Shown piece after piece: positions 35,317-45,891 of a stretch of DNA of 64,000 nt (the stretch's first letter is position 1; the number at the start of each line of letters is the position of its first letter). Below the pieces are notes generated by a model. That model saw only the letters and a program-made list of their open reading frames with translations. It was not told the DNA's origin and ran no database searches. The DNA comes from Pectinophora gossypiella. Taxonomy: Eukaryota; Arthropoda; Insecta; Lepidoptera; Gelechiidae. The position numbers and the translations under genes were made by a program. The stretch spans positions 310,001 to 374,000 of the forward strand of contig NW_026063242.1 in assembly GCF_024362695.1 (NCBI RefSeq). Reading direction: 5' to 3'.

Positions 35317-35839
35317 ATGTTATCTTAAAGTATTGTATTAGTATTGAATTAAAAATTGAAAAGTATGAATTGCAAGATTTTTCCATGACATAATCATTTG
35401 TGCCAATCAAATTATATTGTTTTAATAGCGTTGTAAAGTAATGTTTAGGTATGTGTGCATGTTGGTGTTTATGTGATAATATATTACCTAAGAATGAAAA
35501 TGTACTCATGATATAACGTATACATTTTCGAAGGTGTTTTGTTAATATAGTGATTAATAATGAAATACTGGAATCGAAATGGAATATACTAATCATGTGT
35601 AACTGTTTGTTTGTAATATAATTTATTATACGTAATATGACACCGTACACTACATAAACATACCTTTTAGTAACGATTTTCGCATTCCACCACAAATGAC
35701 CAAGCCGCATGACGTAGCAAACATACATTTTGATAACGCAGAACATCGATAGAAACAAACACAGTGTAAACAACAGACAAGGATAGAGATACGGTGCAAT
35801 GAAAGGTATAACATTATTATATCGTATCAATAAGTACAT
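35294..35839 (-). CDS. LINE A intermediate ORF between ORF1 and ORF2
   Basis: A 181-codon frame from the ATG at 35839. It overlaps the end of ORF1 by 23 bases and the start of ORF2 by 23 bases, each time shifting +1. The product is hydrophobic and rich in Tyr, Ile, His and Lys (MYLLIRYNNVIPFIAPYLYP at the start). The first 60 residues could form membrane segments. Composition is strikingly AT-rich next to the GC-rich ORF1, where stops would be expected. No family is recognised. LINEs B and C have an open frame in the same place. Confidence 0.5.
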   Translation of the reverse strand: MYLLIRYNNVIPFIAPYLYPCLLFTLCLFLSMFCVIKMYVCYVMRLGHLWWNAKIVTKRYVYVVYGVILRIINYITNKQLHMISIFHFDSSISLLITILTKHLRKCIRYIMSTFSFLGNILSHKHQHAHIPKHYFTTLLKQYNLIGTNDYVMEKSCNSYFSIFNSILIQYFKITYDNNNIQ

Positions 35840-36953
35840 TGCTCTCGCCAGCTGCGGGAGCAGGACGAACGCGCGCCGGACCAAAAACACTAACTAGGTC
35901 TTTTTCCGACCTAATCCGGTTTACCGGATCGCCCTGGTCTCGGCGGGTGAAAATTTTGCCGTCACGCGTCCATACATACCGCCAACTTAAAGAGCTAGCT
36001 AATTTACGCGCTCGGCCGAACAGCATTCGATTGTTTTTTGTGAGCCGCTCGTTTACATAAAATCGCCGAGGCTCAGAGCGTAGGCCCGTTCCCTCCGTGG
36101 TGGCGGTGCGCCGCACGCGCGCTTCATGGAGGAACCGGTCACGAGTGGAGCGGCGGGCGAGGCGCACGGCGATGTTGCGCGGGCGCGGCTTGCCCTCGCT
36201 CCCCGCGCGCCGCCCACCCACACGCATACACCTAACAATGTCACGTTCGTCGACCGTCACGCCGAGCTTCGCGGCGCACGCCGTAACGAGGTGGGCGACG
36301 CTCTCTCCATTCTCCTCGGGGACTCCTGAGATCTCGATGTCGTTCAGGAGTAGCTCCTGATCACGATCATCGAGATCCTGCCTCAGCTGGGCGACTGTGC
36401 TCTCCAGCATACCGATGAGCTCACCGTGGGCTCCGTCTCCGCCCATACCCGCAATCCGCTCCATTTCGTCGACCCTAGTCTCCAGCTTGCTAAGCCGTGT
36501 GTCACATGAGGACACCAGGGCACGCAGATCCTGCATGTCCTGGCGGAATGCGCGGAACTCCTCTCGAGTCCGCCGCATCTCCTCCCGGAACTGCCGCAAT
36601 TCTGTAGACAGGTCGGGCTCCGGCCCCCCGCACGCCACTGTATTGTCAATCGCTGTGTTGTTAAGCATGCCAGCAGTATCATCCAGCTCTATGCTGGCTG
36701 GCTGGGTGACAACCGTCGGCTCGGACATGGAGGCGTCCAACACGTAGGCGGCACTCATACCACGAAAGGGCGTGCTATTTTCATTCCTCGTTGGCAGCCT
36801 GGCTTTACAACTCGGACATAGCCAGGAGCTGTGCACTTGAGCATCCTTAGGTATGTTTACACACGATCTGTGGTTTGACTCCTTACAACTGGGACAAACA
36901 ATGCCCTCTATAACCGACATATACTTGCAACACGCACTGCACTTCACTGGCAT
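35817..36953 (-). CDS. LINE A ORF1: PHD-like finger, coiled coil, FP-like domain
   Basis: 378 codons from an ATG. Residues 5-49 form a PHD-like C4HC3 finger (Cys 5, 8, 20, 23; His 28; Cys 31, 46, 49). Residues about 105-195 look like a coiled coil (LRQFREEMRRTREEFRAFRQ). An RNA-binding-like middle starts LLNDIEISGVPEENGE. The C-terminus (FYVNERLTKNNRMLFGRARK to RIRSEKDLVSVFG) matches the baculovirus-FP-like domain found in many insect LINE ORF1 proteins. ORF1 proteins bind the element RNA and form the ribonucleoprotein. The frame is intact, and the CpG-rich composition differs from the neighbours. Confidence 0.87.
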   Translation of the reverse strand: MPVKCSACCKYMSVIEGIVCPSCKESNHRSCVNIPKDAQVHSSWLCPSCKARLPTRNENSTPFRGMSAAYVLDASMSEPTVVTQPASIELDDTAGMLNNTAIDNTVACGGPEPDLSTELRQFREEMRRTREEFRAFRQDMQDLRALVSSCDTRLSKLETRVDEMERIAGMGGDGAHGELIGMLESTVAQLRQDLDDRDQELLLNDIEISGVPEENGESVAHLVTACAAKLGVTVDERDIVRCMRVGGRRAGSEGKPRPRNIAVRLARRSTRDRFLHEARVRRTATTEGTGLRSEPRRFYVNERLTKNNRMLFGRARKLASSLSWRYVWTRDGKIFTRRDQGDPVNRIRSEKDLVSVFGPARVRPAPAAGESNVLIDTI

Positions 36954-37502
36954 TTTTAACTCGATCGATTAATGTTACGCTAGATCTCTGTAGTTCCACT
37001 AGATGGCGTTTACTTTTGTGTACTTAAGTGTTTATATATGTTGTAATTCTGTTTCCTTTTTTTTACTTTGTTTAATTACCAATTTATTGATTTTAACTAT
37101 TGAAAATAAATGATATTTAACACTGTGTATTGTTTATATTTTTATATGTGGGTACACTTTTTTCCTCACTTGTCCGGGCCGTATTTTATTTTAGGTTTTA
37201 TACAGTAGTCTTAGCACTGCACACTTATCCCACAATATATATTGCTCACTGGAGGCTACTTTATGTATCTAAGTAGTTAACGCGCTCTCGTGGTGATTTT
37301 AAGTATTTTTAAAAGTCGCAGCGATAGGACGTTCCACATATAAACACAACGTCCGTGACGTCACTCATTAGCATGCATAACTATTTTTGTAAGTACCTGT
37401 GATTTATTCCTCCTTCTATGTGCAATGTGTGTGTATTTGTGTGCTCCACGTTAATATGTGCCATTCTTGCAGGTAAAGCTAAGAGTACCAGAGCCGACAC
37501 AA
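36954..37502. other. LINE A 5' UTR and flank
   Basis: Upstream of ORF1. No ORF. The boundary between LINE A and the sequence preceding the LTR at 37503 is not visible. Confidence 0.45.
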
Positions 37503-37826
37503 TGTTAGGTTTTCTGTAATTTTGTGCGAATTTGTGTTGCCTTTATATGGCAACACTAGGAGAAAGGGTATAAAAAGGCGTGTTTGTCTTTCATTGGGGT
37601 TCTTTTGATTCGAGCACGCATCGAAGGCAGACGTACCATTTTGAACACGTGTACACTTGTGTTTGAGCACGCGTGCGTTTTGGAAATTTAGAGTAAGTAA
37701 CCAATATACTTATTATTTATTATTTCAATGGTTGTTTTATTTATAGAGCATGTACCTGAGGCAGCTTTATGTATATCCAGGTATCCGTATGTTAGTTAAT
37801 GATCATGTTACCGTGGTCTTATTACA
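37503..37826 (+). repeat. 5' LTR of the 37.5-kb element
   Basis: 324 bp, TGTTAGG to TTATTACA, with TATAAAAAGG at 37569-37578. Confidence 0.93.
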
Positions 37827-37828
37827 TT

Positions 37829-37841
37829 TCAGAAGTGGGAT
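37829..37841 (+). promoter_or_regulatory. Putative primer binding site, tRNA-Leu-like
   Basis: Two bases after the LTR comes TCAGAAGTGGGAT, identical to the 13 bases after the gypsy LTR at 18,523. It again lacks the expected leading TGG. Confidence 0.55.
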
Positions 37842-37973
37842 GGTATCCATATGTGTTAATCAGGATACACCGTTTTTGAGATATTTTACTTTGGAAATAT
37901 ATCTGTATAGATATATACATATAGGGTTATCTGAAGAATATTTACATGTTCCAATGTTTTCGAGTTCCAGATT

Positions 37974-39060
37974 ATGCCTCTTGAAGACGAGATCGTTCCA
38001 CGAAGACGACTGACGAGCCGAGACGAGCCGAGCCGAGCCGAGCCGAGCCGAGCCGAGACGAGCCGAGACGAGCCGAGACGAGCCGAGCCGAGCCGAGACG
38101 AGCCGAGACGAGCCGAGATGAGCCGAGACGAGCCGAGACGAGCCGAGCCGAGCCGAGACGAGCCGAGACGAGCCGAGACGAGCCGAGACGAGCCGAGCCG
38201 AGCCGAGCCGAGCCGAGCCGAGCCGAGCCGAGCCGAGCCGAGCCGAGCCGAGCCGAGCCGAGCCGAGCCGAGCCGAGCCGATACAAGCCGGGAGCGCAGC
38301 CGGAGAGAGAGCCGGGAGTACAGCCGGAGAGAGACGTCGCTTCACGCGTCGGCACAACGAGCGACACAGCCAACGACGTCGCGGCGAAGGGCAGGAGGTG
38401 CGACGTTCGTCGGCAGCTAAGGGAATAGAAAGGTCAGATAGCCCTACATTTTCATCTAAAGATGTTCTTAATATTGTTGAATCATTAGTTAACTTAAGAT
38501 CTTAACCTAATCCGACAGCAGTCGCCACATCACATCCTTCCAGTAGTATTATGAACCATGTTACCCGAATTTGGACCCTCATCGAAAAGTCAAAAGATTG
38601 ATACTTGGTTAAAGAAAGTTAATGAGTGTGCCACTGTTTACGGATGGGATGAGAACAACCGTTATCCACTTCGCAATGCAGAAACTGCAGGAGTTGGCCA
38701 AAGTTTGGTATGAAAGCTTCAATTCTATTTTGTACAGCTGGGCAGAATGGCAGCAAAAGTGGTTAGACGCATTTCCTTTTGAACATGATTATGGCCAATC
38801 CCTGGAGGATACGCTTAGGCGAAAGAGTAGGTTTGGTGAACCGCTAGAGGTTTATTATTATGAAGAATTAGCCATCGTGAACCGGTGTGACATCGAAGGG
38901 AAACGAGCCGTGGACTGCATTATCCACGGATTAAGTGACAAGACAATTAGATCCAGCGATAAGCGTTACCATGTACGCAGCCTGATCAACTCCATTTTCT
39001 GATGAGTAATAAGGAGAACCAACCGCCGCCCGATCGCTTTCATTTTAATAAAACAAAGTA
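37974..39060 (+). pseudogene. Gag remnant of the 37.5-kb element
   Basis: Opens at ATG 37974 and runs to a stop at 38418-38420. Its middle (38010-38281) is a 5-bp minisatellite of GAGCC and GAGAC units, which keeps several frames open on both strands and replaces the Arg/Ser-rich part of gag. Gag homology resumes in other frames: SDSPTFSSKDVLNIVE (near 38440) and the capsid-like 38622-39002 (FPFEHDYGQSLEDTLRRKS, IHGLSDKT). Multiple shifts make it non-functional. Confidence 0.78.
38010..38281 (+). repeat. Pentanucleotide minisatellite (GAGCC/GAGAC)n
   Basis: About 54 five-base units, mixed GAGCC and GAGAC in the first half and nearly pure GAGCC in the second, within the gag N-terminal region. 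Confidence 0.93.
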
Positions 39061-39700
39061 GTCGACTGAATCCACAGCGGGAAGTAATAATGACAATAGG
39101 GATAAATCAATTAAGACTTCAAAAAAAAAAAATTCAAGTTACAAATTATTTTGCTTTAACTGTAGGGAAAAAGGTTACCCGTATCTTAAATGCCCCAAAC
39201 CTCTGGTCCAATGTACAGGATGTCGTAGGTTCGGTCATAAAATGGAAACTTGCAGAGTCCCTTTTTTTTTGAAAACCGTGATAATCTAGGTAACATTCCT
39301 AAAATCATGCGCATACTTACCTCTAAGTCGGGCTCAAAATATTTCAATACAGTTAGGGTAAATGACACCTCTATGATATCGTTTATAGATTTCGGTAGCG
39401 AAGTTTCGCTCATAAAACAAACAACGACACTGATTTTGGGGTAGACTTGTGATCAACCCCCGACTCCACTAAAAGTTTTGGTAGTGATTTTATTTTGTCC
39501 ATGGGCAGGACACAGGTTAATTTATGCATCGACGGTGTTAGTGCGGATGTTTTGTGTCACGTGGTTGACAGTAATCTGCTCAATTGTCCCATATTAGTAG
39601 GACAGTCCTTCACCGAACAGAAGCAGGTGCTGGTATTCAAGAATGCCAACGAATTGAGGTTTTATTATGATGATGAATCCTTTTGCTAACGGTGGTAGTG
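39061..39700 (+). pseudogene. Zinc knuckle and protease remnants
   Basis: Two knuckles are encoded near 39,145-39,255. The first reads CFNCREKGYPYLKC, with Tyr where the zinc-binding His belongs; the relic near 1,040 still has His. The second, CTGCRRFGHKMETC, is intact. The protease segment at 39,250-39,444 has the motif FIDFGSEVSLI, and 39,495-39,689 continues with VSADVLCHVVDSNLLNCPIL. Frames differ between segments. Confidence 0.72.
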
Positions 39701-40051
39701 GTGATACTGCGAGTGTAAAGGTCGTCTCCGCTTCATGCGCAAGATTGAGTGGAGAGGCGATTATCAGAGCTCGTACTGATGTTGTGATTAATTGATATGT
39801 TAGGCTTAGCGGAAGAGTCGTGGGGAAGCCAAACCGAGAATTCACGATAGCCGGCGGGTTATACAAAGTAGAGGAAGGTCAGCTCTTTGTTCATATTACC
39901 CCATTGTCAGCTTTTGTTATATTGATGAAGGTGATATTATAGGTAGATGAAATAGAGTTCAGATTGTCAATCATATTTGTACATCACCCACAGACCTCGT
40001 TGGCGAGCATTTAGGTATAGAGCCTAAAGATGTTAACTTTAGCAAAAACGC

Positions 40052-40767
40052 TTGAAGAGCCACATAAACGACGTCTATTTTAACATTTTGAACGAATACA
40101 AGCATTGCTTCGCGCAATCATTAGAGGAGTTGGGATGTACAAATATGACTGAAATGAAAATTGAATTGAATATTGAGCGTCCTGTGGTTTACCGGCCTTA
40201 CATATTGTCGCACAAGGAACGACAACAAGTAAGAGAAATGGTTGGTGAGATGATGAATGCGGGGATTGTACGAGAAATTGTATCGGAATATGCGAGTCCA
40301 ATTATGTTGGTTCGTAAGAAGGACGGTAAACAAAGGCTCTGTGTTGATTATAGGTTTCTGAATTCAATGACAGTTAAGGTACCTGATGGCAGTGATTGAA
40401 GACGAGATTGCTCGATTAGTGGGGCAGGCCTACTTTATAACTTTGGATCTGGCATCTGGATACTACCAGGTGCCTATTGCAGAAGAATCGAAACCCTTAA
40501 CTTCCTTTATCACCCCAGACGACCAATATGAATTTAATCGTATGCCGTTTGGGTTGGCTAACGAACCAGCTGTATTTCAAAGGCTGATGAATAAGGTATT
40601 GGTTTCCGCTAGGTTCTCAGAAGCTACTGCTTACATCGATGACGTATTAACTTACGAAAAGGATGTAGAAGAGTGTTTGGATAGGTAAGAAAGGGCTTTA
40701 CAGTTGATAGAAAAGGCAAGCCTAACTCTGAATTTGGCAAAATGTAATTTCTTACAGCAGAATTATT
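40052..40767 (+). pseudogene. Reverse transcriptase remnant, N-terminal side
   Basis: RT blocks in two frames: VVYRPYILSHKERQQVREMV, GIVREIVSEYASPIMLVRKK, LCVDYRFLNSMTVKV, a frameshift at about 40,380-40,390, then LDLASGYYQVPIAEESKPLT, MPFGLANEPAVFQRLMN and the catalytic YIDDVL. It is cut by LINE C inside the region after the fingers and palm, and resumes at 46,218. Confidence 0.82.
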
Positions 40768-41295
40768 AACTCCTTCCCCTCGGACCTCTGTGGAGTTCAG
40801 ACGTTTTTAAAGTTATTCCGTATCGCAATTTTATTTCAATTTAAAAATAATCTTATACAATATAAATTCAGTACAAATAATAGGAGTGCATATATTGCTG
40901 AGAGGTCTTCGTTTCGTCATCGCTTCACCAGCTCACTACCACATCGACATACCACCACGCCTGCGCCCACGCCGCCGTCGTCGTTACAAGTAAGATGTAC
41001 AATGTGTGCGAACAATGTTAGAAAGGGACTACAAATAGGAGAAGTACGGTCCAAATCAGCAGCACGAAAAGGATAATTATAGTATTACCAGTCCCACGAT
41101 TACCAAAGTGCATTCAAACAATACGGAGGTCAACTTAAAGTGGCGGAAACAAAATTTGTACTAAATCATCGATTGACGACCAGTGAGTTGACCCCTCAAT
41201 ACCTACGCAAGTGCATTGACGAACTCTGTGGACCTCTGCTTTCCTGGTACCTTACTTAGCTTTATTACCGAACCGATTAACAACGCAACTTCGCA

Positions 41296-42228
41296 ATGTC
41301 AGTGCGCACGCGCCGCACCCCGCCGCCGCCGCCGCCGCCCCCCCCAGCGTCCGAATCCACAACCACGGAGGCTCGCGCCCAAGTGCTCGCGCCGCAATCA
41401 TATGACTCAGATACTCCCTCGGAACGTAGTGGTAGCGGCTCGGTAACGATGCGCGCCAAGCGTAGACGTGAACAGGATGATGATCTTCGTGATCTCAAAT
41501 CAGAAATGAGAGGACTTTTTACCAACCTAACTAACTCTGTTGAGCAAAGGTTCACTGAAATTAAGCAACAAAACTACGAACTCCAACAGAGTTTACAGTT
41601 TATGTCTGACAAATACGATTCCATCCTGGAAAAGCTGAAGAACCTTGAAGAAGATAGAATGCAGGATAAACGATGCATAAAAGCATTGGAGGACAGAATT
41701 GAAACACTGGAACGGAAAATTAGGGCTTCGGGACTTGAAGTTCGAAATGTACCTAGGTTGACTATTGATGCTAAGATACCGGAAACTAAGCTAGAGATGT
41801 GTGAATTGGTTAAATCTATGGCCAAAACAGTTGATATTAATGTTCAACAAGCGGACATCAAGGATATATATCGAATCAACTCCAACAAGGAAGCCACTAA
41901 GCCTATAATAGTGGAATTTAGTTCTGTCTTAATGAAAGAAAAGCTGTCGACAGCAATCAAAAACTTCAATAAGGAAAGGCCAAAGGGTGAAAAACTGAAT
42001 ACGAGCCATCTTAAGATCCCTGGCCCGCCGAAACCCGTGTTTGTATCAGAATTTCTTACACTAAATGCACAAAGGCTTTTTTACCTGGCCCGTGAATTTG
42101 CAAGAGAACACCAATACACATACTGCTGGACATCCAGGGGCCTGATTTACCTACGTAAAGCAGACGGCCACCCCCTTATTCGTATCACCTCGGAAACAGA
42201 TCTCCATGAATTGAAGAACCCGAAATGA
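41296..42228 (+). CDS. LINE C ORF1: coiled coil and FP-like domain
   Basis: 310 codons from an ATG. A proline-rich start (residues 8-17) leads to a coiled coil (about 55-140, including EKLKNLEEDRMQDKRCIKAL), then an RNA-binding-like core (LEVRNVPRLTIDAKIP; VDINVQQADIKDIYRIN). The C-terminal FP-like domain (PKPVFVSEFLTLNAQRLFYL to RITSETDLHEL) corresponds to those of LINEs A and B. No PHD finger. It ends TGA followed by CTA, a context known to permit stop readthrough, and the frame stays open afterwards. Confidence 0.87.
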   Translation: MSVRTRRTPPPPPPPPPASESTTTEARAQVLAPQSYDSDTPSERSGSGSVTMRAKRRREQDDDLRDLKSEMRGLFTNLTNSVEQRFTEIKQQNYELQQSLQFMSDKYDSILEKLKNLEEDRMQDKRCIKALEDRIETLERKIRASGLEVRNVPRLTIDAKIPETKLEMCELVKSMAKTVDINVQQADIKDIYRINSNKEATKPIIVEFSSVLMKEKLSTAIKNFNKERPKGEKLNTSHLKIPGPPKPVFVSEFLTLNAQRLFYLAREFAREHQYTYCWTSRGLIYLRKADGHPLIRITSETDLHELKNPK

Positions 42229-42594
42229 CTATGCTATTTCACCTATAACTATTTTTTTGTATTCCGTATACTAATTACTTTTTACTTGATACGGTATATA
42301 CATAACTCTCTTAATTTAAACACTCATACATACCTAACTATCATAAAAAAATACCCTTACATACACCTACTTCAATCACACATCCACCTTCCGCGAAAAC
42401 AATCATCTTTACAAAATACTCATACTCGTACATACACATACTTACAACCACACAGCCACTCACCTCACCCAAACATTATATCTTACACTGTAAAAATATT
42501 CAGCCTACTACACTTCAGTATCCAACGCCCTTGCACATTTACTGGTCCTATTATTTTATTTACAAATAGAATTCGATACCATAAATATAGTTAA
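42229..42594 (+). CDS. LINE C intermediate open frame, in phase with ORF1
   Basis: After the ORF1 TGA (42226-42228) the same frame runs 121 more codons to TAA at 42592-42594. The peptide is rich in Tyr, His, Ile and Thr (KKYPYIHLLQSHIHL in the middle) with no known motif. It overlaps the start of the ORF2 frame by roughly 100 bases, ORF2 being +1. No good ATG opens it, so expression would need readthrough. Coding status is inferred from openness in AT-rich DNA. Confidence 0.4.
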   Translation, partial: LCYFTYNYFFVFRILITFYLIRYIHNSLNLNTHTYLTIIKKYPYIHLLQSHIHLPRKQSSLQNTHTRTYTYLQPHSHSPHPNIISYTVKIFSLLHFSIQRPCTFTGPIILFTNRIRYHKYS

Positions 42595-44611
42595 TACCGA
42601 ACTAGACAGTATCTCGGTGGCTACATCTGCCACCTGCATGATTAAGGACTGTTCACAATTTTCTAGGGTTCATAATAATTCTCTTAAGGTGCTAAATCAA
42701 AACATTAGAAGCATAGTTGGTAACTTTGATAGCTTGCTCACACTTATCGCTAGAAGTAATACAACATGGGACCTGATAGTATGTACAGAATGCAGGCTTC
42801 TTGCTGGTCCCCCAATCCCACTGCTCCCTAGCTACAACTCTGCTGCCACTACCCAACACGAAACCCAAAACGAGGGAGTGGTAGTTTACTATCGTGGCGA
42901 TCACAATGTCTCAGTGGCTGAGCCGGCTCTCCATGATGCCAATTGCTTGGTACTAATATTTAATAGGGAAACCGTTTTTATAGCTATTTATCGTCCACCC
43001 GCTAATCGTAACACCGACAGATTCTTGGAATCCCTGGATAATCTATTGACTACTTTTTCGGCAGCTTCCTATAAAAATATAATTATAACAGGCGATATTA
43101 ACATTAATATCACAGATACAAATAAAGAGAAGCGCTCCTCCGAATACTTAACTATGCTCGCTTTCCATGGTATGTTGCCTGCTCATACACTAGCTACAAG
43201 AAAAGATTTCTCCTGCCTAGACCATTTTATTTTAAAAACTAAAAGTCCAGCCCATTGTTTTGTTGCGCATACGTCAATTACGGACCATGACACAGTCCTA
43301 TTATTCCTGTACAATTCTGCACCTGTTAGTGATGCCGTACAAAATGTTAAAACAATTAAACAACTTAATTACGATCGAATTGAGCTTAGCCTCCTAGAAA
43401 CTGACTTCAACATAATTTACAGTATGCAAGATGCTAATCTAGCTACAAACTACTTTATTAATACTCTCAATCATATCATCTCTGAAAATACCATTTTAAA
43501 AGTCATCCCTAACCGGAAAAGAATAAGGAAAACATGGATGACGCCAGGCCTTCTTAGATGTCTTAAAAATCGAGATAATTTACACCTCAAACTAAAACGG
43601 TCGCCTAATGATGAAATTTTACAAAAAACCTATAAAAGGTATAGAAACTACTGCACTTTGTTACTCAGAAACGCCAAAATTAATCACGACAAACAAAAAC
43701 TTAAAGATGCGCGTAGAGATAGTAAGAAGACATGGGACGTTATTAAAGATATATCACACATCAAGAAAATAAAGGCACCCTCAAAAGACCTCTTATCAAG
43801 CGCAGACCCCGAGTGTTCAATAAATAACGTTAACGAGTTCTTTGCAAACATAGGTAAGACCTTAGCTGAAAAAATAATAACTAACGGTAAGGTTCCGTCT
43901 CGACCTTCTAATCCTACATCTCGTTGTAACAATTTTGTTTTGCTAGGAACTGACGAGGCTGAGATCGAAACTTTAATATATAATCTTAAAGGTGACTGCG
44001 CAGTGGGTTCCGACAATATATCTGGCTCGTTTCTCAAAAAATATGTTCATATATTGACTCCTCCCATTACATATTTATGCAACTTAGCCCTCAGCTCCGG
44101 TACATTTCCAGACGCTTTTAAGATCGCACTTATACACCCAATACATAAGGGCGGAGACAGAGTTTGTGTAAACAATTACAGGCCAATATCGATCTTGCCC
44201 ACACTGTCTAAGCTACTAGAAAGAATAATCAACAATAGACTTATAAAATACCTTGAATCAAACAAAATTCTATCCACCTCACAATATGGCTTCCGTTCTG
44301 GAATATCTACAAGTAATGCAGTGCTGGACTTAACAAATGAAATAGTTACTAAACTAGATGAGAAACAAAAAGTAGTAGGCATTTTCCTTGACCTAGCCAA
44401 AGCCTTCGACACGATCTCTGTCACCACCCTTATCGCGAAATTGGAACGTTATGGAATAAGAGGTCAACAACTTTGCCTCTTCGAAAGCTATCTTTCGGGT
44501 AGACGCCAGTGTGTCAAAATTGGTAGTATGATAAGCGCGGAACTTCCAATCTCCTATGGGGTGCCCCAGGGCAGCATCAATTGGACCGACTCTCTTCCTG
44601 GTCTATATTAA
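42497..44611 (+). pseudogene. LINE C ORF2, endonuclease and RT N-terminal part
   Basis: The frame opens after a TAA near 42,494; the first GTG is at 42617 and the first ATG at 42638. Endonuclease blocks: LNQNIRSIVG, IVCTECRLL (catalytic Glu), FIAIYRPPANRNTD, ITGDININI, DHFILKT and SITDHDTVLL (Asp-His pair present). RT: ALIHPIHKGGDRVCVNNYRP, ISILPTLSKLLERI, SQYGFRSGIST, IFLDLAKAFDTIS and SYGVPQGS. A frameshift near 44,570 then diverts it to a stop at 44,611. Confidence 0.87.
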
Positions 44612-45533
44612 TGACCTCTGCCAACTTCATCTTGAAAACGGTCACATCTTCACCTACGCAGACGACACTGCTTTAATATTCCATGGTGCTACTTGGGAAG
44701 TGGCTTTTAATCACGCTCAAACAGGTTTCAATATCGTGACAGAATGGTTGTCTGCTAACCTCCTAACCCTTAATACTGATAAGACCAAGTACCTCACTTT
44801 TTCTCTCACGAAGATGGGCCAGCCACTACCTAGTGCTCATACTATTGTAGCCCATGGATGTGGATCTCCATCTACTCCGTCTGTCCCACATTCCGGCTGT
44901 CCAGCACTTAGTAGTACGAACTCCATCAGATACCTGGGGATTCAAGTTGACCGTTTCCTGAGTTTTGATGATCACGTCATGAGTCTTTCAGCTAGACTCC
45001 GTAAACTTATTTACATATTCAAAACACTTCGGTACGTGGCGGATGAGGCGGTACTCAGACTTGTTTATCAGGCTCTTGGGGAGTCTCTTGTCTCATACTG
45101 CATAATTGCCTGGGGTGGTTCTTGCAAAACTACCATCTTAAAACTCGAACGCACACAAAGAGCAATTCTAAAGGTGGGATGGAAACTACCGTTTCGGTTC
45201 CCTACCGCTGAATTATATAAAAAATGTAACGTGCTTACGGTACGTCAGTTATTTATTTTGAACTTAATTTTAAATACCCACACTTCGACTCCCTACGACC
45301 CAGCTAAAATCACCGATAAACGCCGTATGCATACCGTCTGTCCCTCAGTGTACTTTAGAACTAGTCTGGCGCAAAGGTCTTACTGTTTTCTTGGAGGGTA
45401 TGTATACAATAATGTCAATAAATTACTGAATATATATCCACTCTGTAAGAACGAATGCAAAGCAGTTGTTAGGAAATGGCTTCTTGGACTTGACTATGAG
45501 GACACTGAAAATATTATTGTCACCCTGAAGTAG
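44556..45533 (+). pseudogene. LINE C ORF2, C-terminal RT part
   Basis: Picks up RT after the frameshift: SIGPTLFLVYINDL, HIFTYADDTALIF (catalytic ADD), LLTLNTDKTKYLTF and SIRYLGIQVDRFLSF. The thumb-like region follows (LIYIFKTLRYVADEAVLRLV; SYCIIAWGGSC), ending at a normal stop. The only clear lesion in ORF2 is the one-base shift between the two parts. Confidence 0.85.
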
Positions 45534-45577
45534 ACTAGCTACTACACTTCATCATAATCACACTGGAATATAGATGT

Positions 45578-45580
45578 CAG

Positions 45581-45634
<54 letters not shown>

Positions 45635-45811
45635 GCACACACCACTCATGCATACACATCTCTGTTCTAGTAAGTTCATAATTATTATCAGTAATTATAA
45701 CTTGATCCCAAGACTCAAGTCGTAGGGCTAGACTGAGACAGATAAAGTATTCACAGACAAACACACACACACACACACGCACACGCACACGCACACGCAC
45801 ACGCGCACGCG

Positions 45812-45890
<79 letters not shown>
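45578..45890 (+). repeat. (CA)n microsatellites in the LINE C 3' UTR
   Basis: Two CA tracts (about 45,581-45,640 and 45,763-45,888), the second mixed with GCAC units. Frames across them are artefacts. Confidence 0.95.

Positions 45891-45891
<1 letters not shown>

Larger units (their letters stand above)
31421..37490 (-). mobile_element. LINE A, CR1/Jockey-like (limits approximate)
   Basis: Minus-strand LINE with ORF1 (36953-35817), an extra ORF (35839-35294), ORF2 (35316-32459, one frameshift), and long UTRs. The 3' limit is guessed from an AT-rich tail-like run near 31420-31460. The 5' limit lies before the LTR at 37503. No target duplication was found. Confidence 0.7.

Noticed and set aside
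36053..36747. Long plus- and minus-strand alternative frames over LINE A ORF1
   Set aside because: Shadows produced by the GC-rich ORF1 coding sequence.
37860..38420. Long overlapping frames on both strands
   Set aside because: The 5-bp repeat has no stops in several frames. Only the plus frame starting at 37,974 is treated, as a gag remnant.
45558..45884. Val-Cys repeat frame, minus strand
   Set aside because: Translation of (CA)n tracts in the LINE C 3' UTR.
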